Shown: positions 6,859-15,302 of the stretch, one piece after another
Numbering within the stretch: position 1 is the first letter of the stretch
Layout: each line of letters begins with the position of its first letter
NCBI GenBank assembly: GCA_947071285.1
Contig: CAMTFK010000082.1
Coordinates: forward strand, 1 to 18,370
From: an uncultured Bacteroides sp.
GTDB lineage: Bacteria > Bacteroidota > Bacteroidia > Bacteroidales > Bacteroidaceae
Reading direction: 5' to 3'
DNA: 18,370 nucleotides
Notes under the pieces: generated by a model
Told to the model about the DNA's origin: nothing
Databases searched by the model: none
The model's input: only the letters and a program-made list of their open reading frames with translations
Program-made: the position numbers and the translations under genes

Positions 6859-9800
6859 ATGTTTAAAGCCATTGTAAGATTTTCTATCCGCAAAAAGCTA
6901 TTTGTAGGACTCACCACTTTATTTCTACTCATCGGTGGCATTTATGCCATGATGACGCTGCCCATAGATGCCGTACCGGACATTACAAACAATCAGGTGC
7001 AAATCGTCACAGTTTCACCGACTTTAGCTCCCCAGGAAGTAGAACAACTCATCACTATGCCCATTGAGATAGCCATGAGCAATATCATGAACGTAGAAGA
7101 GATTCGTTCCGTATCACGGTTTGGACTTTCCGTCGTCACAGTAGTCTTCAAAGAAAGTGTTCCGACACTGGACGCCCGACAACTTATTAATGAGCAAATC
7201 AGTGCTGTCTCCGGTGAAATACCTCCCGAACTAGGCACTCCCGAAATGATGCCCATCACCACCGGGCTCGGTGAAATCTACCAATATATATTAAAGGTGG
7301 ACCCGGCTTACAAAGACCTGTATGATGCCATGGAACTACGCACTATTCAGGACTGGATGGTAAAACGCCAACTTTCGGGTATTCCCGGCATTGTAGAAAT
7401 CAACAGTTTCGGCGGTTATCTGAAACAATATGAAGTAGCCGTCGACCCGGATGCCCTATTCTCGCTCAACATAACCATTGGTGAAGTATTTGAAGCATTA
7501 AGCAAAAACAACCAAAATACTGGTGGTAGTTACATCGAAAAAGTGAAGAATGCCTACTACATCCGTTCAGAAGGTATGATTACCCGTACAAAAGACATTG
7601 AGCAAATTGTGGTAGCCAATCGTGGTGGCATCCCCGTACACATCTCTGATGTCGGTCAGGTTCGCTTCGGTTCACCGAAGCGTTTCGGCGCCATGACGAT
7701 GGACGGCACGGGCGAATGTGTGGGAGGTATCGCCATGATGCTGAAAGGTGCCAACGCCAATGTCGTCACTCAGGAACTGGAACATCGCGTAGAGAAAATA
7801 CAAAAGTTACTACCCGAAGGTGTCAGTATAGAACCTTATCTGAATCGCTCCGAATTAGTAAACCGTAACATCTCAACCGTAGTCCGCAATCTGATTGAAG
7901 GTGCCATTATTGTTTTTATTATCCTGATTATCTTCTTAGGCAATGTACGTGCAGGGCTTATCGTAGCTTCAGTTATTCCCCTTGCCATGCTATTCGGATT
8001 TATCATGATGCGTATTTTCGGAGTCACAGCCAACCTGATGAGTCTTGGTGCCATTGACTTTGGTATCGTGGTAGATGGTTCTATCGTGATATTGGAAGGC
8101 ATCCTTGCACACCTTTATAGCGGAAAACTGCGGGGCAATACCGTAGATGGTAAAGGCAGCATTACTCTTACCCGCCGGGAGATGGACGAAGAAGTAGAAG
8201 CGGGAGCCTCGAATGTAGTCCGTTCTGCCACTTTCGCCGTATTTATCATTCTTATCGTGTTCTTCCCGATATTGACTCTCACAGGCATTGAAGGCAAATA
8301 CTTTACGCCTATGGCAAAAACACTGGTCTTCTGTATCATCGGAGCCTTAATCTTGTCACTGACGTATGTACCCATGATGGCTTCCCTTTTCCTAAAGCAC
8401 ACAATCGTAGTAAAACCAACATTGGCCGACCGCTTCTTCAGCCGTCTCAATGCACTTTATCAGCGCGCATTGCGCTTCTGTCTCCGTTTTCGTTGGCAAA
8501 CGGTAGGCACTGCATTTGCTGCTCTCATTGCCTCCATCGTTCTTTTCACCCGCTTGGGCGCCGAATTTATTCCAACACTGGACGAGGGCGACTTCGCCAT
8601 GCAAATGACACTGCCTGCCGGTTCGTCCTTATCCGAAAGTATTGAAGTATCCAAACAGGCACAGAAGGCACTGATGGACCAATTTCCTGAAATCAAGCAC
8701 GTTGTAGCAAAGATTGGTACGGCAGAAGTACCCACCGACCCAATGGCAGTAGAAGATGCCGACGTAATGATTGTGATGAAGCCCTTCAAGGAATGGACTT
8801 CCGCTACCAGTCGCGCTGAAATGGTAGATAAGATGAAAGCAGCTCTCGAACCACTCAGCGACCGTGCTGAATTCAATTTCTCCCAACCTATCCAACTCCG
8901 GTTTAATGAACTTATGACAGGAGCAAAAGCAGATATAGCCGTTAAACTTTACGGAGAAGACACTCATGAATTGTATGCCCGTGCCAAAGAAGCCGCCCAA
9001 TATGTGGAACAAGTGCCCGGCGCAGCCGACGTCATTGTAGAGCAGACTATGGGACTTCCTCAACTGGTCGTGAAATACAATCGCGGCAAAATAGCCCGTT
9101 ACGGTGCCAATATAGATGAACTGAACACCATCATCCGCACTGCCTATGCCGGTGAGGTCAGTGGCGTAATTTTTGAAAATGAACGGCGCTTCGACCTCGT
9201 AGTCCGACTGGACCAGGAGAAAGTGGCCGACCTCAATCTCGACAAACTATTTGTCCGTACTTCCGAAGGGATACAGATACCAGTCAGCGAGTTTGCCTCT
9301 ATCGACCTGGTAGAAGGTCCTCTGCAAATCAACCGTGACGCCACCAAACGGCGAATCGTCATTGGTGTCAATGTACGCGACGCCGATATTCAGCAAGTAG
9401 TAGCCAATATCCAGAAAACATTGGATAAGAATATCAAACTGAAACCGGGATACTATTTTGAGTATGGCGGACAGTTCGAAAACCTGCAAAATGCCATTAA
9501 TACCCTTATGGTTGTCATACCTATAGCACTAATGCTGATACTACTCATTTTGTTCTTCGCCTTCAAGAACATCACCTACACATTGATGGTATTTACCACC
9601 GTACCTCTTTCATTGATAGGCGGCATCCTGGCATTATGGTTGCGCGGGTTGCCATTCAGTATCTCGGCAGGTGTAGGTTTCATCGCCCTGTTTGGCGTGG
9701 CTGTGCTCAACGGTATTCTGATGATAAACCATTTCAACGATTTAAAAAAGAAAAATAAATATGCTATGACCACCAATCGCATCATCCGTCTGGGAACGCC

Positions 9801-11199
9801 ACATCTGTTGCGTCCGGTATTCCTCACAGGACTAGTCGCATCTATGGGATTTGTCCCGATGGCCATTGCCACATCAGCGGGTGCCGAGGTACAACGCCCG
9901 TTGGCAACGGTTGTAATCGGCGGATTAATACTCTCTACCATCCTGACGTTAATCATCTTACCCGTATTCTATAAGATTGTCAGCATCAGTACTGTCATCT
10001 GGAAACGACCTAAGAAGAGTTTCTTCCGTTTCTTCCCGCTGACCGGTATACTTCTGCTGACTGCTACCGGAATGCAAGCACAGAATGTCAGTCTGGACGA
10101 AGCAATCGCCATTGCACAACAGAACCACCCGCGCCTGAAAACAGCCACCGCTGCTATCCGACAGGCGCAAGCATCGAGAAGTGAAATAGTAGAAGCTCCG
10201 CCAACTACTTTCAGTTATTCCTGGGGACAACTGAACGGCGAAGAAAAGAAGGATAAGGAAATAGCCATAGAACAAAGTCTCGGTTCCCTACTTACTCCTT
10301 TTTATAAAAATACCCTTGTCAACCGCCGTGTGCAAACCGGAACATATTACCGGCAAATGGTAGAGAAAGAAATCACAGCCGAGGTAAAGCGTGCATGGGC
10401 ATACTATCAATACACCTATCAGATGTGCAACCTCTACCGTGACCAGGAACATCTGGCTACAGAATTGGAACGTATCACTGCCTTACGTTATCAACAAGGA
10501 GAAATCACCCTGCTCGAAAAGAACATGATGAGCACCCTTGCTGCCGACCTCCACAACAAGTTGTACCAAGCCCGGGAAGAACAGAGATTAGCCCTTTCAC
10601 GATTCCAGTGGACCTGCTACAGTGATGTTGCCATTATTCCGGCAGACACGGCCCAAACTTTATTCCCGGCCGATATTATACAAAATGTGCCTTCCGAAGC
10701 ACATGTCAAGTACTTCAACAGTCAGGCAGCCGAAGCCCGGGCCGAACTGAACGTAGAACGTAGTCGCTTTTTCCCCGAACTGAGCATCGGCTATACCCGG
10801 CAAGACATCCTGCCTATGAAGAACCTGAATGCCTGGATGATAGGAGTATCTTTCCCTATTTACTTCCTACCACAAAGCAGTAAAGTCAAACAAGCCCGCA
10901 TCTCCGCCTCTACCGCCCGCATACAGGCGGAAGCGAACATACGCGAACTGAATAATAAAATAGTGGAATTATCAGCATCACTGCGCCGATACGGAGAAAG
11001 CTTGCGCTTCTACACAACTTCGGCCCTGAAAGAAGCCAGCGAACTGACCAAAAGTGCTACCTTGCAATTGCAACATAGCGAAACGGGCATTACCGAATTT
11101 ATCCAGTCCATCAATACTGCACGGGATATACGCCGGGGATATATTGAAACCATCTATCAATACAATGTAGCTGCTTTAGAATACGAATTATATAAATAA
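6859..11199 (+). CDS. CusA/CzcA-family heavy-metal RND pump fused to a TolC-family outer-membrane factor
   Basis: 1446 residues, two proteins in one frame. Residues 1-1045 or so are a complete heavy-metal-efflux RND pump: TM1 near 12-32, a periplasmic porter domain, TM2 from about 345, then the proton-relay signature DFGIVVDGSIVILE with D400, D406 and E413, a second porter domain, and the last TM near 1015-1039. Such pumps export divalent or monovalent metal ions from the periplasm using the proton gradient. After a basic linker (KRPKKS, 1049-1054) comes a hydrophobic, signal-peptide-like segment ending in MQAQ (1055-1075), then a TolC-type outer-membrane factor (about 1076-1446) with two helical-hairpin halves. 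Separate genes are the rule in Proteobacteria; fused forms are known in Bacteroidota. The metal cannot be told from sequence. The adaptor gene follows 15 bases downstream. The frame is intact across the junction. Confidence 0.95.
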   Translation: MFKAIVRFSIRKKLFVGLTTLFLLIGGIYAMMTLPIDAVPDITNNQVQIVTVSPTLAPQEVEQLITMPIEIAMSNIMNVEEIRSVSRFGLSVVTVVFKESVPTLDARQLINEQISAVSGEIPPELGTPEMMPITTGLGEIYQYILKVDPAYKDLYDAMELRTIQDWMVKRQLSGIPGIVEINSFGGYLKQYEVAVDPDALFSLNITIGEVFEALSKNNQNTGGSYIEKVKNAYYIRSEGMITRTKDIEQIVVANRGGIPVHISDVGQVRFGSPKRFGAMTMDGTGECVGGIAMMLKGANANVVTQELEHRVEKIQKLLPEGVSIEPYLNRSELVNRNISTVVRNLIEGAIIVFIILIIFLGNVRAGLIVASVIPLAMLFGFIMMRIFGVTANLMSLGAIDFGIVVDGSIVILEGILAHLYSGKLRGNTVDGKGSITLTRREMDEEVEAGASNVVRSATFAVFIILIVFFPILTLTGIEGKYFTPMAKTLVFCIIGALILSLTYVPMMASLFLKHTIVVKPTLADRFFSRLNALYQRALRFCLRFRWQTVGTAFAALIASIVLFTRLGAEFIPTLDEGDFAMQMTLPAGSSLSESIEVSKQAQKALMDQFPEIKHVVAKIGTAEVPTDPMAVEDADVMIVMKPFKEWTSATSRAEMVDKMKAALEPLSDRAEFNFSQPIQLRFNELMTGAKADIAVKLYGEDTHELYARAKEAAQYVEQVPGAADVIVEQTMGLPQLVVKYNRGKIARYGANIDELNTIIRTAYAGEVSGVIFENERRFDLVVRLDQEKVADLNLDKLFVRTSEGIQIPVSEFASIDLVEGPLQINRDATKRRIVIGVNVRDADIQQVVANIQKTLDKNIKLKPGYYFEYGGQFENLQNAINTLMVVIPIALMLILLILFFAFKNITYTLMVFTTVPLSLIGGILALWLRGLPFSISAGVGFIALFGVAVLNGILMINHFNDLKKKNKYAMTTNRIIRLGTPHLLRPVFLTGLVASMGFVPMAIATSAGAEVQRPLATVVIGGLILSTILTLIILPVFYKIVSISTVIWKRPKKSFFRFFPLTGILLLTATGMQAQNVSLDEAIAIAQQNHPRLKTATAAIRQAQASRSEIVEAPPTTFSYSWGQLNGEEKKDKEIAIEQSLGSLLTPFYKNTLVNRRVQTGTYYRQMVEKEITAEVKRAWAYYQYTYQMCNLYRDQEHLATELERITALRYQQGEITLLEKNMMSTLAADLHNKLYQAREEQRLALSRFQWTCYSDVAIIPADTAQTLFPADIIQNVPSEAHVKYFNSQAAEARAELNVERSRFFPELSIGYTRQDILPMKNLNAWMIGVSFPIYFLPQSSKVKQARISASTARIQAEANIRELNNKIVELSASLRRYGESLRFYTTSALKEASELTKSATLQLQHSETGITEFIQSINTARDIRRGYIETIYQYNVAALEYELYK

Positions 11200-11214
11200 T
11201 AAAAGAAACATAAC

Positions 11215-12111
11215 ATGAAAAGAATAATTTTACCCTTCACCCTATTAGTCTTCGTAGCCTGCAATAACACCCAGGACTCCGCAACTGTGGAAACAACCGT
11301 CACAGTAGACACCGCAGTAGTTTCCAAATCTACTCCCGGCGACAGCATACAAGTGGACGGCATCACCTCGGCAACCTCAAAGCCCAACCAAGTCTCTTTC
11401 AACGGAACGATAGTACTTCCTCCCCAGCGACAGGCAACTGTGGCCATCACAATGGGCGGCATCGTCCGCAACACCTCCCTGCTGCCGGGGCAATATATAC
11501 AGAAAGGCACACTGCTTGCCACATTGGATAATCCGGATTTCATCAACCTGCAACAGACTTACCTAGACAGTCATGCCCAGGCAGAATATCTGAAAGCTGA
11601 ATATGAGCGCCAGAAAGCACTCTCATCCGAGCAGGCGGCTTCACAAAAGAAGTTCCAGCAAAGCAAAGCCGACTACCTATCCATGCAAAGCCGGCTCGAA
11701 GCCGCCGCCGCGCAACTCTCATTGTTGGGCGTATCACCAACAGACCTGCTAAAAGACGGGATACAACCTCTGCTACAGGTAAAAGCCCCTATCAGTGGTT
11801 ATGCAGGAAACGTCAACATGAATATCGGTAAATATATCCAGCCCGGTGATGCACTCTGCGACATCATAGACAAAACTTCCCCCATGCTCTGCCTGACGAC
11901 TTACGAGAAAGATATAGCAGACATGGCAATAGGCAATGAAGTGCAGTTCCGTGTCAACGGCATGGGTAAAACCGTCTTCCATGCCGTCATCCTATCTATC
12001 GGCCAGCAAGTAGACCCAGTGAACCGTTCGCTCGAAGTTTATGCCCGCATTAAGGATGTAAACCAGCAATTCCGCCCCGGCATGTATGTGACGGCAAGGA
12101 TACAGAAATAG
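11215..12111 (+). CDS. RND efflux periplasmic adaptor (CusB/CzcB-like lipoprotein), short form
   Basis: 298 residues. The N-terminus MKRIILPFTLLVFVAC is a lipoprotein signal with the lipid-bearing Cys16. It continues with a low-complexity Thr/Val/Ser linker, the first half of the lipoyl domain (about 75-105, GGIVRNTSLLPGQYIQKG), an alpha-helical hairpin (107-171), the second lipoyl half (187-215, VKAPISGYAGNVNMNIGKYIQPG), and a beta-barrel domain to RPGMYVTARIQK. Adaptors bridge the inner-membrane pump and outer-membrane factor, here both parts of the upstream fusion. The protein stops where most relatives (about 350-400 residues) begin a C-terminal membrane-proximal domain, which is missing. 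The ATG lies 15 bases after the pump stop, so the two form an operon. No Bacteroides surface-export signal is obvious after Cys16, so a periplasm-facing lipoprotein is expected. Confidence 0.92.
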   Translation: MKRIILPFTLLVFVACNNTQDSATVETTVTVDTAVVSKSTPGDSIQVDGITSATSKPNQVSFNGTIVLPPQRQATVAITMGGIVRNTSLLPGQYIQKGTLLATLDNPDFINLQQTYLDSHAQAEYLKAEYERQKALSSEQAASQKKFQQSKADYLSMQSRLEAAAAQLSLLGVSPTDLLKDGIQPLLQVKAPISGYAGNVNMNIGKYIQPGDALCDIIDKTSPMLCLTTYEKDIADMAIGNEVQFRVNGMGKTVFHAVILSIGQQVDPVNRSLEVYARIKDVNQQFRPGMYVTARIQK

Positions 12112-12143
12112 TCCTAAAGAGTCAGCATGATATATTATTTAAT

Positions 12144-12151
12144 TAACTTTG
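12144..12151 (+). promoter_or_regulatory. -7 box TAACTTTG directly before the LytS-type kinase
   Basis: TAACTTTG matches TAnnTTTG exactly and ends only four bases before the kinase ATG at 12156. Transcription would start at or just within the start codon, implying a leaderless message. No -33 TTTG is seen in the 44-base gap, so the kinase may mainly be read from the pump promoter. Confidence 0.45.
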
Positions 12152-12155
12152 CGGC

Positions 12156-13217
12156 ATGATTTGGAAAAGTAAACAGATTATCGACAGATATGTATTGTCT
12201 ACCGTTATTATTTCGTTAGCGGTAGCCATACTCATACATTTCCCGGAGTCCGTATCACTCTTCGACCGCTTCGAGAGCCATACACTGTTCCCCGGAATGC
12301 GCTTTGCAGATGTTGCTAACGAAATTGTTTTCACCTTTCTCTCCTTGTTGCTTTTATTCACCGTCAACACCTGGCTGTTCCATTTCAACCGGACTTCCAT
12401 CCGGATATCCTGGCAAAAGATTGTATTCTCTTTCATACTGACATGGATATTGAGCAGTCTTCTCGGAAAAGGCTTCGTCTTCCTGCATAAAACATTCGAC
12501 ATACCGGCCATAGACGCCATGGTGCATCACTACTTGCACCCTTTACGCGACTTCATTGTTGCCTGCCTTGTTACGACTTGTTGTTATATCATCTATCTGG
12601 TCCGTCGCCAGCAGCAAGTTATCGTAGAAAATGAGCAGCTCCATGCCGAAAGTATCCGTAACCAGTACGAAGCCTTGAAGAACCAGCTTAATCCGCACAT
12701 GTTGTTCAACTCCCTCAACACATTGCGTTCACTAGTCCGTGAAGATCAGGAACGAGCCCAAGAATACATACAGGAACTATCCCGTGTATTGCGCTATACC
12801 CTGCAAGGCAATGAATCGCAAAGTGTCACTTTACAAGAAGAGATGGACTTTGTATCCGCCTACATATTCCTGCTGAAAATGCGTTATGAAGACAATTTAG
12901 TGTTCGACATTGATGTAGACCGCAGTTATGAAAACTACTATCTTCCGCCAATGGCTATTCAGGTGCTCATAGAGAACGCAGTGAAGCATAATGAGATAAG
13001 TAGCCGCCATCCTCTCAGCATACGTATCGCCACAGGACAGAAAGGAGAAATCATAGTTTCCAATCCCATACAGCCTAAAATGACAGCCAGTTCCGGCACC
13101 GGCATCGGGCTTGCCAATCTGGCTAAGCGCTACCAACTGCTCTTCAAACAAGAAATATCCATTTCTGACAGTAAAGATTTTACAGTCCGTATACCATTGA
13201 CTAATGAACGTCCTTAA
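12156..13217 (+). CDS. LytS/YehU-type sensor histidine kinase
   Basis: 353 residues. Four hydrophobic segments (about 13-29, 53-76, 87-110, 132-149) anchor it in the inner membrane; no sizeable periplasmic sensor domain lies between them, so it probably senses within or near the membrane. The cytoplasmic part is a His_kinase (PF06580) domain: NQLNPHMLFNSLNTLRSL with the phospho-acceptor His181, an N box LIENAVKHN (271-279), and GTGIGLANLAKRY (314-326) as the G box. The adenine-pocket segment reads IIVSNPIQPK, the reduced form usual in this family. It starts 44 bases after the adaptor gene and is followed 12 bases later by a LytTR regulator, its evident partner. The input signal is unknown; location suggests metal or envelope stress (inference). 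Confidence 0.93.
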   Translation: MIWKSKQIIDRYVLSTVIISLAVAILIHFPESVSLFDRFESHTLFPGMRFADVANEIVFTFLSLLLLFTVNTWLFHFNRTSIRISWQKIVFSFILTWILSSLLGKGFVFLHKTFDIPAIDAMVHHYLHPLRDFIVACLVTTCCYIIYLVRRQQQVIVENEQLHAESIRNQYEALKNQLNPHMLFNSLNTLRSLVREDQERAQEYIQELSRVLRYTLQGNESQSVTLQEEMDFVSAYIFLLKMRYEDNLVFDIDVDRSYENYYLPPMAIQVLIENAVKHNEISSRHPLSIRIATGQKGEIIVSNPIQPKMTASSGTGIGLANLAKRYQLLFKQEISISDSKDFTVRIPLTNERP

Positions 13218-13229
13218 TAAGGTAGAAAC

Positions 13230-14021
13230 GTGAAAACTATTATCATTGAAGATGAAAAAGCGGCTGTCCGCAACCTGACTTCCTTACTTGAAGAAGTCTG
13301 TCCCGAAGTGGAAATCATAACCGTAATAGACAGTATCAGCGGCACAATAGAATGGTTTGCCAGCCAGCCTATGCCCGAACTGATTTTTATGGATATTCAC
13401 CTGGCAGACGGTTCGGCTTTTGAGATATTCGAGCACATTCGCATCAGTTGCCCCATCATTTTCACCACTGCCTACGATGAATATGCGTTGCGGGCCTTCA
13501 AAGTAAACAGCATCGATTACCTGCTGAAGCCCATCGGACGCAGTGATATAGAAAGGGCATTAGAGAAAATGAAAAGCCTGCACCATTCCGCCACGAATCA
13601 GCCGGAACAGACTTCCACAGCATCACATGAGGACCTGCTGCAATTGATGCGCAACCTTAAACGGCAGGAGAACTACAAGACACATTTCCTTATTCCGGCC
13701 AAGGGAGACAAACTACTACCTGTCCCGGTCGAAATGATACAACTGTTCTATATCAAGGACTGTCAGGTAAAAGCCGTGCTTACCGATGGAACAGAACATT
13801 CCTTTCCACAAACACTGGACGAATTATCAGAAAGCCTCAATCCATCGCTGTTTTTCCGTGCCAACCGTCAGTTTCTGCTTTCGCGCGAAGCAATCCGGGA
13901 TATAGATTTATGGTTTAATAACCGCCTGTCTATCAACCTGCGCCACCCGGTCACCAAAGAAAAGATATTGGTAAGTAAGGCAAGGGTGAACGATTTCAAG
14001 GAGTGGTTTGGAAAAAAGTGA
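13230..14021 (+). CDS. LytTR-family response regulator (LytR/AlgR type)
   Basis: 263 residues, starting at GTG (13230) with a purine-rich AAGGTAGAAA just before it; there is no nearby ATG that keeps the receiver start. The receiver domain (1-115) has the acidic pair E7/D8, phospho-acceptor D55 in IFMDIHL, T80 and K100 in YLLKPI. A linker (about 115-155) leads to a LytTR DNA-binding domain (about 155-262) with FLIPAKGDKLLPVPVEMIQLFYIKD at its start and FFRANRQFLLSREAI near its centre. LytTR proteins bind paired direct repeats about 21 bp apart; such a pair lies at 6727-6755 upstream of the pump. Pairs with the kinase 12 bases upstream. Its 3' end overlaps the convergent glycosyltransferase gene by 26 bases, so no terminator fits between. 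Confidence 0.94.
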   Translation: MKTIIIEDEKAAVRNLTSLLEEVCPEVEIITVIDSISGTIEWFASQPMPELIFMDIHLADGSAFEIFEHIRISCPIIFTTAYDEYALRAFKVNSIDYLLKPIGRSDIERALEKMKSLHHSATNQPEQTSTASHEDLLQLMRNLKRQENYKTHFLIPAKGDKLLPVPVEMIQLFYIKDCQVKAVLTDGTEHSFPQTLDELSESLNPSLFFRANRQFLLSREAIRDIDLWFNNRLSINLRHPVTKEKILVSKARVNDFKEWFGKK

Positions 14022-15114
14022 CAAATAATGGCAGATTCCCTTCCACCGTCTCCAAGCTGTTCAGCATCCGCCACTCACAACTGCGCACCCAACTGCGGAA
14101 ATCTTCTTCGGGGCGATATTCATTCCGTGCAAAGTTCAACAAACGGTCCACCTCGAAGCCATCGGATATGATGCCAGCTCCGCCGCGCGCCGCATCGTAG
14201 GCATTGCAATCCTGTTCGATGTGTGCAGGCACCATCAATAAAGGCTTGCCCAGATACATGGCCTCGCAAACGGACTCGAATCCTGCCGTAGTGGCATACG
14301 CCCGGCAGCCCGACATGTAGCGAAGGAATTTCTCATCATCCAACTGATGAAATGACAATGTTTCATCCATCCGGCACACTTCCGGTTCATCCGGTTTATC
14401 CCAGAAAAAGTGTAATGGTACTTCGGGATGCTGTTTGTGCCATTGAGAGATGCTTTCGCCAAATCCGGCATTCACCATGTAGCCATGCACATATTCCCCG
14501 TCAGTAGCTTCGCAGCAAAGCACATCACGCCGCAACAAAGGTGGCACCACACGGATATGGGCTTCTTCATCTTCGTTCATCGGACGAAATGAAAGCGCCA
14601 GCTTCTCTTTGGCTCCGATGCACGTGAGTCGCGTAAAGAAACGGAGCATCAGCAGGCTGGCAACGTTCTTCCGGGGAAACTCAAAGTCACGGTGCAGAAA
14701 GAGATATTGATGACCGATGCTGACTTGCGGCACCGAAGGACGGAAAAAGAGATAAGTCAGCCCCGTCAACAACTCGTAGAAGTTGACGACCAGATCGGCA
14801 CCAGTTTCGTGAATACGCTGGTGAATATAGGAAATACTGCGCATGTAAGCAGGGATTTGCAACAGGTTGTAGGCTACGCTGCGGGTCATGCTTACCCGTT
14901 TGTTGGCAGGCGAAGGTAGAAAGTTCGGACTGAGGAAACGCTTCACTGGTGCTTGGATACTACGGTTGAAGAAACCCGGCAGACGACGGGTATTGCTTTT
15001 ACCTACCAGCACCTCCACTACCTCGTGCCCGTTGCGCAGCAGAATTTCCTCCAGCGTGATGGCCTGTGTCAGATGACCGCGACCTTCTCCTTGAACGATA
15101 AATAGAACTTTCAT
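13996..15114 (-). CDS. GT-B fold glycosyltransferase (MurG/UDP-glycosyltransferase-like)
   Basis: 372 residues. The N-terminus MKVLFIVQGEGRGHLTQA carries the Gly-rich loop (9-17) seen in MurG-like GT-B enzymes that bind an acceptor. The C-terminal half has ATTAGFESVCEAMYLGKPLLMVP...EQ (274-301), the nucleotide-sugar-binding signature with the Glu typical of UDP-sugar users. No transmembrane segment is convincing, so it is probably cytoplasmic or peripheral; a hydrophobic, aromatic stretch at 112-140 could touch the membrane. Substrates are not evident; lipid, capsule or cell-wall precursor glycosylation are all possible. It stands alone, divergent from the NtrC-type regulator and convergent with the LytTR regulator. 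Family is clear, the reaction is not. Confidence 0.88.
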   Translation of the reverse strand: MKVLFIVQGEGRGHLTQAITLEEILLRNGHEVVEVLVGKSNTRRLPGFFNRSIQAPVKRFLSPNFLPSPANKRVSMTRSVAYNLLQIPAYMRSISYIHQRIHETGADLVVNFYELLTGLTYLFFRPSVPQVSIGHQYLFLHRDFEFPRKNVASLLMLRFFTRLTCIGAKEKLALSFRPMNEDEEAHIRVVPPLLRRDVLCCEATDGEYVHGYMVNAGFGESISQWHKQHPEVPLHFFWDKPDEPEVCRMDETLSFHQLDDEKFLRYMSGCRAYATTAGFESVCEAMYLGKPLLMVPAHIEQDCNAYDAARGGAGIISDGFEVDRLLNFARNEYRPEEDFRSWVRSCEWRMLNSLETVEGNLPLFVTFFQTTP

Positions 15115-15167
15115 CTGTATTTTCTTTTAATTCATAAGAAACAATAATCTTCTATTTTAGTTGCAGG

Positions 15168-15175
15168 CAAAGGTC
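15168..15175 (-). promoter_or_regulatory. Possible glycosyltransferase promoter -7 box GACCTTTG
   Basis: GACCTTTG on the minus strand differs by one base from TAnnTTTG and lies about 53 bases upstream of the ATG at 15114. The 188-base divergent gap 15115-15302 holds this box and the one at 15271-15278; I see no other structure and no GG-N10-GC sigma-54 site there. Confidence 0.35.
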
Positions 15176-15270
15176 AGCTATTCGTATTACACCGATATGT
15201 AGAAAATGCGACAAGTGTTTTTCGTTGTATAAACTAATTGTGATGAAGCGTTTTAATTGGAATTTTGCAT

Positions 15271-15278
15271 TATCTTTG
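15271..15278 (+). promoter_or_regulatory. NtrC-type regulator promoter -7 box TATCTTTG
   Basis: TATCTTTG matches TAnnTTTG exactly, 24 bases before the ATG at 15303, giving a leader near 18 bases. It lies downstream of the possible upstream start at 15225 and so argues for the 15303 start. The -33 element is weak. Confidence 0.6.
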
Positions 15279-15302
15279 ACCCAAGAAAACAGAAACTCCC
15301 GT

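Noticed and set aside
8460..9063. Two overlapping minus-strand frames of 138 and 144 residues within the pump gene
   Set aside because: Shadows of the conserved RND porter domain; no signal or domain seen.
6859..11199. Pump-OMF fusion as an assembly or frameshift error
   Set aside because: The frame is open through the joint, the joint has a meaningful topology signal, and fused forms are known in Bacteroidota.
15115..15302. Sigma-54 promoter before the NtrC-type operon or glycosyltransferase
   Set aside because: TTGGAATTTTGCA near 15258-15269 looks similar but the GG-to-GC spacing is 6, not 10; a normal Bacteroides -7 box is present instead.
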